Positions 21,430 through 34,164 of a DNA stretch of 64,000 bases are shown here, in pieces. Below the pieces are notes generated by a model. It made no database searches. It saw only the letters and a list, made by a program, of their open reading frames with translations, and was not told the origin of the DNA. Position 1 is the stretch's first letter, and every line of letters starts with the position of its first letter. The position numbers were made by a program, and so were the translations under genes. The stretch spans positions 4,898,001 to 4,962,000 of the forward strand of contig AP026547.1 in the NCBI GenBank assembly GCA_026075535.2, in the 5' to 3' direction. The DNA comes from Tricholoma matsutake. Lineage: Eukaryota; Basidiomycota; Agaricomycetes; Agaricales; Tricholomataceae.

Positions 21430-22960
21430 TACATAAAAAAAGCCAACCCCTCACATGAACACGAGAGGGGCAGCACAAGTATATTAATAAAAATTATAGA
21501 AAAAAAAAACCCCGCCCCCATGTTTTCTGTGGGGGTGGTGTGGTGTCATCTCCTTCTCCTTCTCCTTCTCCCAGTGTCCTGGTTGCCGTCTTCTTCCTCA
21601 TCCTTGTCCTCATCCCTTTGTGGCTGGCTGGTGTCATCATGCTGGTGTTGTCCCCATCTCCATCCCCGTCCCCATTGCCCTTCGTCATCGGCTACTAGCA
21701 CCCACAATCCACCCCACGAGCAGTGGCTCGCAAGGCTGGGGGTGGTTTCTGGGTCATTCATTCATTCCCCATTGTTGGGCGTACCTGGTGTGTTTGCCAT
21801 TTGTCCTTGTAGTCCTCCCCTCATTGTTGTCCTCTGCCCATTCCTCGAGGTCGCCGTCATCATGTTGTGGGTGGCATTGGGTCGTGCCTGTTGTCTCCTC
21901 GCCCTGCCTGCCTCATTCCTGGGCCTCGTTGCTGTCCTTGTTGAACCCCGTGTCCACCCCACGAGCAGTTGCTTGTGGTGGGGGTTGGGGTGCTGCTCCT
22001 GTGGTGCTCATCGTGCTCGTCGGAGGTAGTCATAGCACCCGAACCACTCTACGAGCATATGCTCGCAGCAGTGGAGGGTGGGTGCTGGTGCTTGTCGTCT
22101 CCATTTCTCTGCATCCACAAACCACCCTAAGAGCAGGTGCTCATAGGCATGGGGCGGGTGCATTCATTGTCTCCTCATCTCCCCCTGCTCCCTGTTTCCA
22201 CCCCGAAAGCAGTTGCTTGCGGCGGTAGTTGGGGTGGCAGGGTCGGAGGAGTGGGGTTGGGGGGTGGCAGTCATCATAAAATAAAAAATATTAGCAACAA
22301 AAAAATAATAAGAATTATGAAAAATACCTGCGGCGTCTCCCTGTTGTCATTCTCCCCTCCCTGCCCTGTTGTGTTGCTGTCCCCTTGACTTATAGCTCCC
22401 CATTTCCACCCTGCAAGCAATGGCAGTGGTTCAGGGTGTTGTTGTGCTGCTGGCCATGGTCATCCTGCATTGCCCTCATCCCCATCCCTGTCCTGTTTGT
22501 TGTTCTCACCTCCCGTCCCCATTGTCGTTCTGTCATTGTTGTTGTCCCTGTTCCCCGCCCCCCATGAGCAGTCGCTCGCAGTGGTGGGTTGGGGCACTGC
22601 TGTCCATTGGCGGTGGGCCTGTCGTTGGTCATCCCTCGGTCCCTTGAGCCAGATGCTACAAGATATTTTAACCTGAAAATGAAGAAGTTAGTTAGTAAAA
22701 ATATGAATGAACAAAGAACAAAACTTACCTGGGGCCCAAACACCATACATCGGTGTTTGGGCCTGTTGGGTGTGCAAGCAGTGGCAGCAGAGGTCGACAG
22801 AGCAGTGGTGGTGGTGGTGTTAGGAGGGAGACGGCGGTGTCATCACCTAGGGCCCAAACAACATTTATCTGTGTTCAACAGAGGAAGTGTGATTGAGTGT
22901 GACAGTTTTTTTTTTCGTTCAAAATCTGCATGTTGGTAAAACCCACTGAGTGTGAAATGT
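21430..22960 (-). repeat. GC-rich hairpin-bearing repeat with an intron-like module
   Basis: Starts with a CCCCTCACATG / GAGGGGC stem also seen at 48413-48445. It contains seven copies of a small palindrome, GAGCA-nn-TGCTCG or close variants, near 21719, 21963, 22051, 22130, 22208, 22412 and 22566, usually framed by CACCC and GGGG. On the minus strand GGCCCAAACACC and its complement form a 12-bp stem (22731-22763), followed at once by an intron-like segment, 22728-22673 (GTAAGT, ACTAAC, TTTTCAG). The long frames across it are low-complexity. The same module recurs at 48868-48965 and 60027-60117. Confidence 0.6.
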
Positions 22961-23056
22961 TGTGCAGGGCTGAGTCGGACTGACTTCAAAATGTAAGCCT
23001 TTCCACAGCCAGAGTTAAAACCCTGTCACTTGCCGAGCAGCCATTACTCTTAACGT

Positions 23057-24375
23057 TGATGATGCTCAACCCGGAAACCCAAACAAAACCCACAAAAAGG
23101 CTTCAGATGGTATAACACAAGTCAGAGGAAGGATGCGAGGCCCTCTAGATGTCACCTGTCAGATCGACCGTAAAATAGCCATAGAAGGACTGCTTGTCGA
23201 AGCAGTTTGAGGCTAAAAGAATGTGTTTCGAGGACTTGTGATGATTTGCAAGACATTGCAATGATTTTCGAGGTGTTGCAATGATTTTTGAGATGTTGCG
23301 ATGCTTTTTGAGATGTCGCAATATTTTTTGAAGAAGTCTCGAGGAATTTTGAGTGTGCAGATATGTTCGGATGCAAGATCGGGGGACTAGACAAGTAGTA
23401 GAAGTGAAGAAAAGGCTAATCGAGGGAAGTGAGAGCGAAAATAGCATAATGCGAGGAATTTTGAGGAATTTTGAGGAAGTTTAGCGTAAAACACCAAACT
23501 TCAGACTGAATAAGACTAAACCGAACTCTCAAATCACTGTGATCTGGGAGGAAGACGATGACTTTCTTCTTTTTCTTTGTATCTAGTACATCTTTTTATA
23601 TAAAATAAAGAAAGTACCTAAAAAGGCTAGAGAACATGAGGCAAACATGTGGAAAGCTCGAGGCAAAAGACAATATAAGTTTATCAGAACAATAAAGCGA
23701 GCCTAGAAGGGGTGAATATAACACATGATAAAGAAATAATAAGAAAGAATAGCTAAAACTGGACTGTCCTTGTTATAAATTGAATAAAAGATCGGAAACT
23801 GCTTTGAGTGGATTGTATGCATGCACATGTGGTTGAAATGTGTTTGATATACTCGATATAGTGTCCCATGTGTCCAGCATGTGTCTGAAGATTGTTCGAG
23901 TAGGAAATACTGTGTCCAACGATGTTTTTCAAGGTTCAATGTTTTTCAAAGATTTTCGAAGATTCTTCAGACTTCATTCATGGCCCGATATCAGTGCGAT
24001 ATTGTTCGACAATGGTAGGGGATACATCTGGCATGTGTGCGATGACCATTGGGATAGCGATATAGTGTCCAATGTTGATTTTCGATGTTTGATGATTTTC
24101 GAAGTTGGTCGAGGAAATATCGGACTTGTTCCAAGGCCGATATCGCTGCGATATTGCTTGATACTGGTTCAGAACTCATCGACGATGTTTCAGGTGTATG
24201 TCCTGAGCTGTACGAAGGTCAGGGGATTGTATTATGGCAGCCAAAGGCATACAAAGAATTTCAAAGCACTTTGTAGAGGTTCATAGAGCTTTGGAGGGGT
24301 TCATATGGGTTTGTAGAGCTTCGACGATGATCATAGATGTGTTTTCCGAGCTTGAATGACAAGGTGGACCTATCA
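23057..24375 (-). mobile_element. Solo LTR B, same Gypsy family (1319 bp)
   Basis: Minus strand TGATAGGTCCACC to GTTGAGCATCATCA, flanked by ACGT on both sides (23053-23056 and 24376-24379). It is longer than its relatives because of extra internal sequence. On the minus strand a TTTTATATAAAAAG box near 23600 may be its promoter. Confidence 0.85.
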
Positions 24376-24837
24376 ACGTATCACTTTCATTGGCTGGTTG
24401 GTTGAGTTAAAAAGACAAGTCCTCGTTCCTCGGACTTGTAAAAGGTATTTATAAGCTGTATGCACAACAAGATAAACAAAGACTATATGACTTTTTGCCT
24501 GTACCGCTGTCCTATCTGGACCATATCAATGATATTTTGCATGTCCTGTCTACTGTGGAGAGGTGAGTTCAGCCATGTGAACTTAGATCTGGTGCATTAT
24601 CAAACATTGAGTCAACCAAAATCGAGAAGAGCCTGATGGAGTTCTTGGAACTTCACAAGTTATTCGCAGTTATTCACAACCTACTCTGACCCCATGAGTT
24701 ACTAACTAGTTATTATCTGTTATTAACATGGTGTTAATAACTATTGTTACATCAGCAAAACCTAGGCCCATCTTTGGGGTCTTTTCATGTCTCTGAAAAG
24801 ACATGAAAGCTCTGAAAGACCAAAAGACATGCATCTT

Positions 24838-24958
24838 TGGAAAGATGTTGGTGATCTTTTCTGAGCAAGGTACATCGTCTTTCAAAAACATCATTTGTCT
24901 TTTCAAAGATGTTGTTGGTCTTTTCAAAGATGTTATTGGTCTTTTCAAAGGCTCTCAA
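24838..24958. repeat. Tandem ~24-bp repeats
   Basis: AAAGATGTTGTTGGTCTTTTC and close variants occur three times in a row, with a fourth weak unit. On the minus strand they read FEKTNNI repeats in an open 66-aa frame. The rest of 24380-25188 shows no gene. Confidence 0.65.
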
Positions 24959-25188
24959 AGCCATTCTATCTTTTGTAAGATTCATCTAATAGACCAGGCT
25001 TTTACATTCAAATGATCTACATTTGACGAATGATACAATGTTGCAGCCTGTACAAAACTGTATCTATAGTACCACAGGACACCCGTTTATGAACACTGAA
25101 ATCCCCACACTATACATCACCTGGAATCAGATAATTATGATACTACAATTAAGGGCCAAAGCTCACCTGTGATGGGATATTACTATAC

Positions 25189-28100
25189 TTAATCAAGCGA
25201 CTCCTCATCCGACATCATCACAAAGTCCTCAACATCAACATCAACTGCTTCCGAGCTTGCTTGAGAAGCACTTTGCACACGGCCTTTCCTCTTCTTATCA
25301 GGAAAGTATTCCTTCGGCTCCATAATAAAGTCTTCCCATTGTTCCTGGTTCCAAGCCTTGATGGTCAAGATGAAACCCGTAGCGCGCTTCTCTGGAACAT
25401 GCTTCCACCTGCCATTAGAGCCCTTGATATGCACCACCTTATCACCATAGTTGTCAGCCAAGAAATGGGTGTCAGCATTTGAGGAATTATCTGAAGTTCC
25501 CATCTTGCGGAGTCTGAGTGCCTGGCCAACCTAATACAGATGATAGCAAGTCAACCAAGAGTTTGAATAAAAATGATAGACTCACAGCCTGCATCGAAAG
25601 GATCAGGGCACCAATTGGCTTGTCATCAGTTTGTTCATCGATGTCTTCCAACCCTGCGAGATGTGCCAAGGCAAATGTATGAAGGATGAGTTGATGTTGA
25701 AGGAACCCCTAAAAGACTGAGATAAGTGTAATATCTCAAGAAGTATTGGTACTCACTTTTTTCTTCTTGCCCTCATTCCATTCCCTCTAGTGAAATGATG
25801 CAGTCATGAGTGGCTTGATCATCTGCTCAGTTTTATTATCCAAATCTGCCCGAGTGGCGTTTCTGTGTACCAGAACTTCTTTGAGGGAGAAATTTATATA
25901 TTCTTGGATGTCATCCTCAGTTGAAAGGAATTCACTGTTGTCCTTGATCATTGTCTTGACGCTTTCAACAGCTGCCGTTGCAAAGCCATTGTGCCAATCT
26001 CTGAGGCGATAAGACAGCTCCACAAGAATATATGAGTAATGTTATAGCAGAAGGGTGAGATAGATGTCAATGCACCAACCGATACCATACGTTATCCTCT
26101 GAGACAACATATTTACCCTCTCCATAAACACGATCCACCAGGACCTGAGTATCAGCAACGGAAAGGACCACCCATGCATCCAAAGTGCCTAACTTCTCAT
26201 GAGCGAGAGCAATGAGTTTGTTCCCAAAGAGATCGGCTGTACCCTTGGGCAGGTGACTAATTTTCCATTTTGTGTCGCCACCGCGCTGCTTTCTGTGTCT
26301 TGACTGAAATTGGTTGACAGTTAGGCTCGATCTTGACCATAGTCTAGTTGACACTTAGTAGGTTCTATCTTGGGAAGAGGGAATATGAATAAGGTACTCA
26401 ACATGTAACTGACGCCTATCGTTCCCAATCCTTGCCTTGCCCAACACTTTCACATGTGATCCAAGTGCTGCCCGTTCGACATCGTCCATCTCTCCTGTTA
26501 AGGGCAAAGCCTTAACCACTCAATCTAGTCGATGTCGTTTGTTGAGGTGCTTCCTCGACAAGTCGTTTGGCACTAGTCTTACTTGGAGCATCTGACATAA
26601 GATGGATAGTGCATTCTAGCAGGCCTTCTGCATAGAGTCGTTTGGGTTCACGCACTAAGGGGCTTCCTTAGTGGTTTCGAGTAAGTTCGTGAGTTCACAA
26701 GTTAAAGCTGTAGATTGCCTAGATCTAAACTAAGGACATCCCTACTACGAGTCACAGTACTTATACTAAGAGGGAGGTCCTTATCATCCAATCGGAAAGG
26801 TAGATGTGTATCAGGTAAGAATAGAAACAATAAGCCTCATGCCTAGCATGAGGCATCCGATGTCACAGATCCGATGTCAAGGATCCGATGTCAAGGCAGC
26901 ATGTCAATCGTGAGAGTCCAACATCATGGACCTCATGTCAAGGGGCTGTCGTATCACAGCATGTGTGGGAATGGGTTCAGGTGCATGGAGTCACCATGCG
27001 TCAAGGGTGCCTTCCACGGGAAGGGGATCAAATGCATGTTGTCAGCATGCATTGTGTGTGTCTGGTGTCAAGGGCATGCCTCAGGCATGAGTCAGGGAGT
27101 GCCTCCTGTCTGGAGGGGATCATCGGGTGCATCGGGTCTGTCGGGTTCCATGAGTTACAAGGAGAATTGTAACATCTCCCTCTTCAATGACACCACCATA
27201 CTGAACCATGGAGTCACCGAAATCCGATGCTGACGTGGCCAGTGATGGAGTTCCAGAAGCACGACACTTAAGCTGCTCCTCTCAGCCATTATGGAGGCCG
27301 GTTAAATTATCATGACGGTTAGTGGCCTTGAATTTCTTCTTTGTGGCTTCATGTTGCAGTTCAGATCTTGGTGATAGAGTGAGAGATATACCCGAGTCGA
27401 GAGAGAATGTGACTCAGAGTTCACAACACACCTTTTGATGTTGATGCTGTCTGCGGTCTTCCATTTGTTATTGCCTCCGGTGGCAGTGCTAGTGATGTCA
27501 GGTGTTCCCGAGGCAGGGTCAGTCTTCCAGATTGCGGTGATATCAGTATGTCCACTTTTACTCTGCTTGCCTTTCTTAACTTTTAGTTTGTTTACTTCAT
27601 CTCCAAGTTCTTTGTCAACTTCTGACTCCGACTCTGACTCTGGACCGTTTTCATCCTTGTACTCATCGCCACTACCCTCTGACTCTAGGAGCCTCAGACC
27701 TGGTAATGTATGTCAGTGACTTTCAGATTCTGAATTACACCTCTGACCATCATCATCATATTCTTCCATTTGCAGGTTGCTGACGTGGTGAGTTGACTGC
27801 TCTAACTTGCGCTCTCAGATCTTACTAGTAGGTGCTGCTGATGAAGGTGGTGAGTACTTTTTCCCCTAAAGTAAACAATAAGATGGTTACTGTCTTGTTA
27901 TAGCTTAGTGTCCATATCATTATCGCTGAGTTGCACGTCTTCCATTTCATCATGACCTTGATCAGTAGGTAAGCTAAGAAAAGTGTTTAATAGTAATAGA
28001 TAGCTTATGATCTTCTTCAATCTCAGGTTTGTCAGCTGCTTGTAGTTCCTTGCGACCTCAAACAACTTTTGGCCTTGATTTTTTGACAGCATCTGAGTCT

Positions 28101-28372
28101 TCTCTTGCCTTAGCGGTGCTACTGTGGAGCTTGGCATCGCAAGCGATATCCTCGTGTCGTAAAGTATCTTCGATTTCTGTGACATGCTTGAGGGCCTTTT
28201 GCTTCTCTTCCATGGCAATTTGCTTTTTCTCAGCCTCTTGCTTGCAGATGAGTTCCATTTCTGCATGACTGTGGCGTGCTTTTGGTATGAGTGCGGCTGC
28301 TGGATGTTGATCTTTATTGCGGGTTCTGGTTTTCATTGGTGAGGGGAAGTTTAGAGACATTTCTGGTGGCAT
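25189..28372 (-). pseudogene. Multi-exon gene of an expanded Agaricomycete family (DUF6532-like), broken
   Basis: Minus strand. The start (ATG at 28372) encodes a Glu/Lys-rich coiled coil (RHSHAEMELICKQEAEKKQI). An acidic, Lys-rich exon lies at about 27710-27431. A further exon (about 27360-26407) contains VQYGGVIEEGEMDDVERAAL and is split by a solo LTR. Later exons read TADLFGNKLIALAHEK, VDRVYGEGKYVVSEDNVWYR, SYRLRDWHNGFATAAVESVK, then KPIGALILSMQA and GSNGRWKHVPEKRATGFILT, ending SDEESLD at 25189. I know this layout from repeated basidiomycete genes of unknown role; the DUF6532 label is from memory and tentative. Breaks: the LTR, TGA after SRPKVV, TGA after GLHNG, and TAG where the family has Trp before REWNEG. 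Exon borders in the middle are approximate. Confidence 0.55.
26496..27174. mobile_element. Solo LTR E (679 bp) inserted in an exon, TSD TCTCC
   Basis: TGTTAAGGGC to AATTGTAACA, with TGTTA/TAACA ends, flanked by TCTCC on both sides (26491-26495 and 27175-27179). Removing it joins VIEEGE to MDDVERAAL in frame. It contains GATCCGATGTCAAG-type short repeats near 26870-26895. No matching internal element is present. Confidence 0.88.
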
Positions 28373-28505
28373 GGTGGTTGGAAGGGCATTTGTTTGTGCA
28401 ATGGAGAAAAAAAATTTTGTTGTGTTTGGGCTGTGATTAAAGTTTATGATTGCACAATTTACCAGTTCCGAGCCAAATATTCATCTGTTTGCTGTTTTCT
28501 TCAAC

Positions 28506-29603
28506 ATGCCCCATACTTTTCAGCCATGCAATATTCCCTGTTCTGTGGAGGGCTGCAACCAGTATTTTATGAACCACGGTGGACTGAGGAATCATCTGAG
28601 AATCCACCGCCGTACCTTCCAACTATTAAATCAACATCTGCATCCACCAACTCTGGCTCAGGCTGGTGATACAAACTCTGCACCTCACAGTCCGATAAAT
28701 TATGAGGATGATCCTCCTGGAGCACTGCCTATACGGACACCATCTCCTGAAGCCCCAGTTTCAGGAGAAACTTGTAAGATCCATCCACTAATCAACAGTT
28801 AATATTATTGGATGATATCCTATCTGCATATTGAAATACAGAATCACAGGTCGCCCGTGCAATTTACAAGGGGATTATTTACCAGACAGAGCTCCGCCGC
28901 CTCCATGGGACCATCCAGCACCAGATGATTGGTCTCCCTATGACAATCGTCCATGTTTCGAGCTTGCCGATCTTTTGTATCGCCGCAACCAAATGCCTGG
29001 CTCACACATATCTGATCTCATGCAAATCTGGGCTACTATGCTGTCTGATGACCACGATCCTCCATTTGCCAGCAAAGAGGATCTGTACAACACTATTGAC
29101 TCTACTCAAGTTGGCGATATACCATGGCAGTCGTTCATGGTCTCTTATAATGGTGAACTGGATGATGGCAATGTTGCACCCTGGAAGGTTGCTTCATACA
29201 ATGTATGGTACAGGGATCCTCGAGATGTCCTCAAAAATCAGCTATCAAATCCCAATTTTGCTAAGGAGATGGATTTTGCACCAAAGGAAATTCGGGATGC
29301 GAAGACTGGTCGCCGTCGGTTCCAAAATTTTATGTCAGGATGCTGGTCTTGGTGTATAGCCATGTGTTAGTTTCTTTCCATCTCAAAATATGTTTGCTTA
29401 TGACACTCCAGGATCAAATAGCCAAAAATGAACACAATCACGGTGTGACACTTTGCCCGATCATTCTGGGAAGTGACAAGACAACTGTCTTGGTTGCAAT
29501 GGGTCACAATGAATACTACCCCCTCTACATGTCAAACAGTCTTATCCATAATAATGTACACCGTGTGCATCGAAATGGGGTTACACTTATTGGGCACTGT
29601 GAA
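28506..29603 (+). pseudogene. Plavaka-type transposase, 5' part with C2H2 zinc finger
   Basis: ATG at 28506 starts MPHTFQPCNIPCSVEGC; a C2H2 finger follows (C-x4-C-x12-H-x3-H, ending LRNHLRIH). A 52-nt intron (28798-28849) joins HPLIN to SRPCNLQGDYLPD. Next come DDWSPYDNRPCFELADLLYR, DPPFASKEDLYNTIDST, FMVSYNGELDDG, NVWYRDPRDVLKNQL, a second intron near 29340-29410, and PIILGSDKTTVLVAMGHNEY with HRVHRNGVTLIG. These are hallmarks of the Plavaka (CACTA-related) transposases of basidiomycetes. The similarity stops at about 29603, where a Gypsy polyprotein begins in the same frame. The start lies 133 bp from the divergent start of the minus-strand gene at 28372. Confidence 0.8.
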
Positions 29604-32600
29604 CTATTGCAACATTTTGAGAAACACCTGCACAAATTCAACATGGAAAAACATTCTGTCATAGGCCCTAACATTATAGGTCTAGTCACTACCCGCATAC
29701 AGCAACTAGCCACGCAAGCTCGGCTTGCCAAACTCGACATCAAAATGAAAAAGAAATTTGTGGACCGTGTTCCAACAGACATCCCACACATTCGGGACCT
29801 GCCACAAGATGTGTATCACCACATTGAAGTCAAGCCAGGCATCGCAATATCTACTGCATGCGCGTACTCATGTCCACGCAAATACCGTGATGGTTGGAAA
29901 ACCCTCATAGACCAACATTACACAGCAGGGCGCATCAGGCCCTCATCCTCGCAATACACATCACCATTGTTCATTGTACCAAAGGCTGACATCACAGTTC
30001 TACCATGCTGGGTAAACGACTACTGAATCTTGAGCCACACAACAATTCCTGACAATTACCCACTCCCTCGTATCAATGACATCCTTGCAGATTGTGCCAA
30101 AGGAAAGATATGGGGAAAAATTGACATGACAAACTCATTCTTCCAGACCCTGGTACATCCTGATCATGTCAAATACACTGCTACCCTCACCCCTTTTGGA
30201 CTATGGGAATGGGTAGTGATGCCTATGGGCCTCCGTAACTCCCCTGCCACACATCAACAACGTGTGTCCTTGGCATTGAGAGATCTCATTGGACGTATCT
30301 GTCATGTCTATCTTGATGACATTATTGTCTGGTCCCAATCAGTGGAAGAACATGAATGTAATGTCGCCCTCATACTAGAAGCCCTCCGAAATGCACACCT
30401 TTACTGTTCATCGAAGAAATCCACATTATTTGACACAGAGATCAACTTCCTTGGCCATACAATATCGCAATGTGGAATAGAAGCTGATGGGTCAAAAGTT
30501 GAGTGGATTCTCAACTGGCCAACACCAAAAACAGCAAAAGAAGTCCATCAATTTCTCGGTTTCGTGAGATACATTTCCACCTTCCTCCCCGCACTAGCCG
30601 AGCATACAACTATACTAACACTGCTCACATGTAAGGAATGCAATAAACTGTTCCCACCATGGACATCTGAGCACCATGATGCTTTCAAGTCCATCAAAGG
30701 ACTGGTTGTCTCATGCAACTGTTTAATGACCATTGACCACCAGAACCCAGGCGACAATAAAATTTTCATCACCTGCAATGCCAGCCAAAAAAGGACTGGC
30801 ACTGTGTTATCTTTCGGACCTATCTGGGAAGCCACTCAGCCAGTCACCTTTGAAAGTCGGCAACTACATGGAGCTGAACTCCACTATCCTGTGCACAAAC
30901 AAGAAATGCTCATGATTATATGCATGCTAAAAAAAGTGGTGCGTCGATCTCCTTGGATCGCACTTCACCATCTACACTGACCACCAGACACTACAAAACT
31001 TTGAAATTCAAAAGGAATTATCAAAATGGCAAGCTAGATGGATGGAGTATATGTCACAGTACAACTGTACCATCCACTACATAAATGGGGATGACAACTG
31101 TGTCGCCGATGCCCTATCATGACTGCCACACTCTGTGGATGGGAACCCCTCTGTGATTTCAAGCATTTTTGAGATCCGAACTGATCCATCCCTCATACAG
31201 GACATCAAGGAGGGCTATCACATAGACCCATGGTGTAAAGCGCTTGCACATGACCTTTCCCATGGCATCACTGACAACAAGCTGGGAATTTCATCACGAA
31301 ACGGAATGATGTTCCTTGGTAATAGACTGATCATCCCAAAACACAAAGACCTCCGTGAAAGCCTCTTCTGTCTCGCACATGACAACCTCAATAATTTCGG
31401 CACAGAAAAGTCTTACGCCACGCTCAGAAATGACTTTTACTGGCCTAATATGTGTCAAGATCTGGTCAGAGCTTATGTCCCATCCTGTACAGACTGCCAA
31501 CAAAACAAAAACCTAACCTTGAAACCAGCAGGGCCACTTCATCCATTGCCCATACCAGACAAACACTTTGATTCCGTAGCTATTGACTTTGTTGGGCCAC
31601 TACCCAAAGACAATGGTTTTGATTGCATAGTAACAATGACTGACAGACTAGGCACCGACATCCAACTGGCCACATGTAACACCAACATGACTGTGGAAGA
31701 GTTTGCAGCCGTTTTCTTTGACCGATGGTTCTGCGAGAATGGATGTCCCTCAGAACTGATTACCGACCACAACAAACTATTCGTCTCCCATTTCTGGAAA
31801 GCACTGATGAAACTATCAGGTATCAAACACAAAATGTCCATGGCCTTCCATCCTCAAACAGATGGCTCCTCAGAACAATCTAACAAAACAGTGATACAAG
31901 CACTGAGATTTCATGTAGAATGGAACCAAGCTGGATGGGCAAAGGCACTCCCAAAAGTTCGTTTTGACATAATGAATACAATCAACATGTCTACAGGCTT
32001 CACTCCTTTTATGCTTAAATCGGCACATGCTCCTCGTCTCATTCCACCTCTCCTCAACCTTGAGGAACCGGCATGCGACGAGCCACCCACCTCACCCACA
32101 GCAGAGATGGCTGTCACCGATGATACCCAACATGCCAGAGACACCACAGACCCCGAGAACACACAGACCTTACCCAGCCCCACTCCTATGGCTGAACAAT
32201 GTGACGATGCGGATACCCCACCCATACCCTCTCTCCCCAACAAGAACATCGAACCAATGACATCACCTTCTTCCAATGGTGAAGAGGAAGTGCATCACAT
32301 CATCAACCAACTAGCAGAGGACCTACTAGATGCTCAAGACTCACTGACGGCGGCCAAGATCAGTCAAGCCTATCAAGCCAACAAAGATCACTCACTGGAC
32401 CCAGAGTTCAATGTTGGGGATCATGTTCTGTTGGCGACCGCCCACCGATGTCAGGACTATATACAGGCTAAGGATGGCCGGGTGGCCAAGTTTATGCCTA
32501 GATTTGATGGCCCTTTCAAAGTTCTCAAAGCCTACCCAGACTCATCCACTTACACGCTCCACCTTCCTGAATACTCCAAAATTCACTAAACATTCCACTC

Positions 32601-32862
32601 ATCCCTCTTACGCCCGTATATTGAAAATGACCCAGAACTAGTTCCCGGGAGAACACTCGAAAGACCCGGTCCCATCGTAACTGCAGATGGCGAAATCGAA
32701 TATTTCATCGATCACATCATAGATCGGCAGACCAGAGGATGTGGAAGGCAGTACCTTGTCCATTGGCTCAGTTATGGTCTGGAAGCCGACCTCTGGCTCC
32801 CTCAATGTGAACTAGCAGACACAGCAGCATACACCGAATGGTTAAAAACCCACGGTGTGTAA
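29604..32862 (+). pseudogene. Ty3/Gypsy chromovirus pol (RT, RNase H, integrase, chromodomain), 5'-truncated
   Basis: The order is linker, RT with GKIDMTNSFFQT, LRNSPATHQQR and the catalytic YLDDIIVW, then RNase H (FITCNASQKRTGTVLSF; GAELHYPVHKQEM), integrase with C-x2-C (CTDCQQ), AIDFVGPL, LITDHNKLF and FHPQTDGSSEQS, a Pro/Thr-rich linker (32041-32300), and a chromodomain near the end (YFIDHIIDRQTRG, YLVHWLSYG). Breaks: TGA at 30024-30026 and 31120-31122 at family Arg positions, a 1-nt gain in the A-run near 30930, and TAA at 32587-32589. The first zinc-finger half reads HDNLNNFG where HDxLGHFG is usual, so the second His is lost. Gag and protease are absent. The sequence after 32887 (TGTAAGAGTACTCTTAC) looks like the start of its 3' LTR. 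Confidence 0.9.
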
Positions 32863-32886
32863 CAATTTTTTCAAAACATGGGCAAG

Positions 32887-33053
32887 TGTAAGAGTACTCT
32901 TACCTAGTACTTACTAATATATGTGATCACCTGATCTCCTCCACAGACATATATATACATTACAGACCTCATCTTGTATCCTTATCTTGTACCCTCGACA
33001 ATATAACCCGTTCCACTTTACTCTTGTGTCATCTTAGTGTTTGATGCTCTAGC
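32887..33053 (+). repeat. Probable 3' LTR remnant of the chromovirus
   Basis: Begins TGTAAGAGTACTCTTACC right after a short purine-containing stretch; the end is unclear. The region 33054-34160 has no gene I can support. Confidence 0.5.
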
Positions 33054-34164
33054 ATCATTCCAAATCTTCACATATACTGGGCATTGGCAAAGTGGTCCTC
33101 AGAGTTTTCTCTTTGGATTTCCCCTTGCTATTCCACTAATTAAGTGGCTTCTAAGGTTGCCCTTATAGAGGCATCAGACAAGGAGATTTATCAGGTGGTG
33201 TTGTAGAGTCTAGAGCTCTGCTCGTAGACTTGACAACATAATGTGTCTGGTTCATGATCAGCATGTGGCTGTGCCTGGCACCAGCCCTAATGTAGGTATA
33301 TGTGTTGAATGCATGTTTGTTGATTTCCTTTATCCTTTGTTATCTGCTTGTTCTCTTGGTACTGTCCCCTATTTCCCTGAGTTCTCTAGATTCTGACAGA
33401 ATCCCCTTCCCCCATCGACATCCCCTTGAAAACCTCCTAGTTCAAGAACAGTGCGACTAGCTGAAGAAGAACTCTTTGATTGATGGGATTTGGTACTTTG
33501 GGCTTCAGACATTTTGCATTTAATCAACTTCTTGACACATACAGTTCTACATCTACCATCAACTGGTCTTTTCTCTACCATATGTGTGCCATGCTGGATT
33601 CTGGGGCCTGGAATGTAGGGTTGAGTGGTGTTGTCCAGAGGGTCCCACACTTGAGCTGGGGCAGGCGACACAGGTCAATAGGACCCACAGGCAATGATCA
33701 TCACCCTGAGACATTGTCCAGTCTCTCATTTTCAGTTTGTGCATGTACATTTCCTTTTTGATGTCATCTTCTCGAGGCTTTCCTACTTTGAGCATTTTCC
33801 ACCTAATTGTTGATTGACAGTTGGACTGGTGCAAGAGCATGCACACGGTGCCATTTTTCTCTTGTGTTTGTATTTAGGTGTCCTTCCACCTATCAAATGG
33901 AGCACCCTTCCTTTTGATGAAACTCTCTCTCTCTGAACCTAAGTTTTATCTCCTACAAGAGGAATTTAAGTTTCTACACACAAAGGTGTCATACAAGGAT
34001 TTCTTTCTCCTTGAGCTGACTTCCTGCCTTGTAGACCTTTCAAGAACATGGCCTTCTCAAAGTCTGGGCTCTATTACCTACAACAAGCCTCCAAAAACTC
34101 AGTTTTAGTCTTTTTCCTCACATTTCAGCTTTTGCAGCCTTTTGATGCCCACATGTGAACACGT

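Noticed and set aside
21520..22228. Long plus-strand open frames of 169 and 202 codons in the GC-rich repeat
   Set aside because: Low-complexity Ser/Pro/Leu/Val composition produced by CT-rich and hairpin repeats; no domain, and frames are open on both strands.
24660..24740. TTAT/AACTAG-rich stretch like a telomeric or origin repeat
   Set aside because: No TTAGGG-type array; simple AT-rich sequence with a loose match near 20690.
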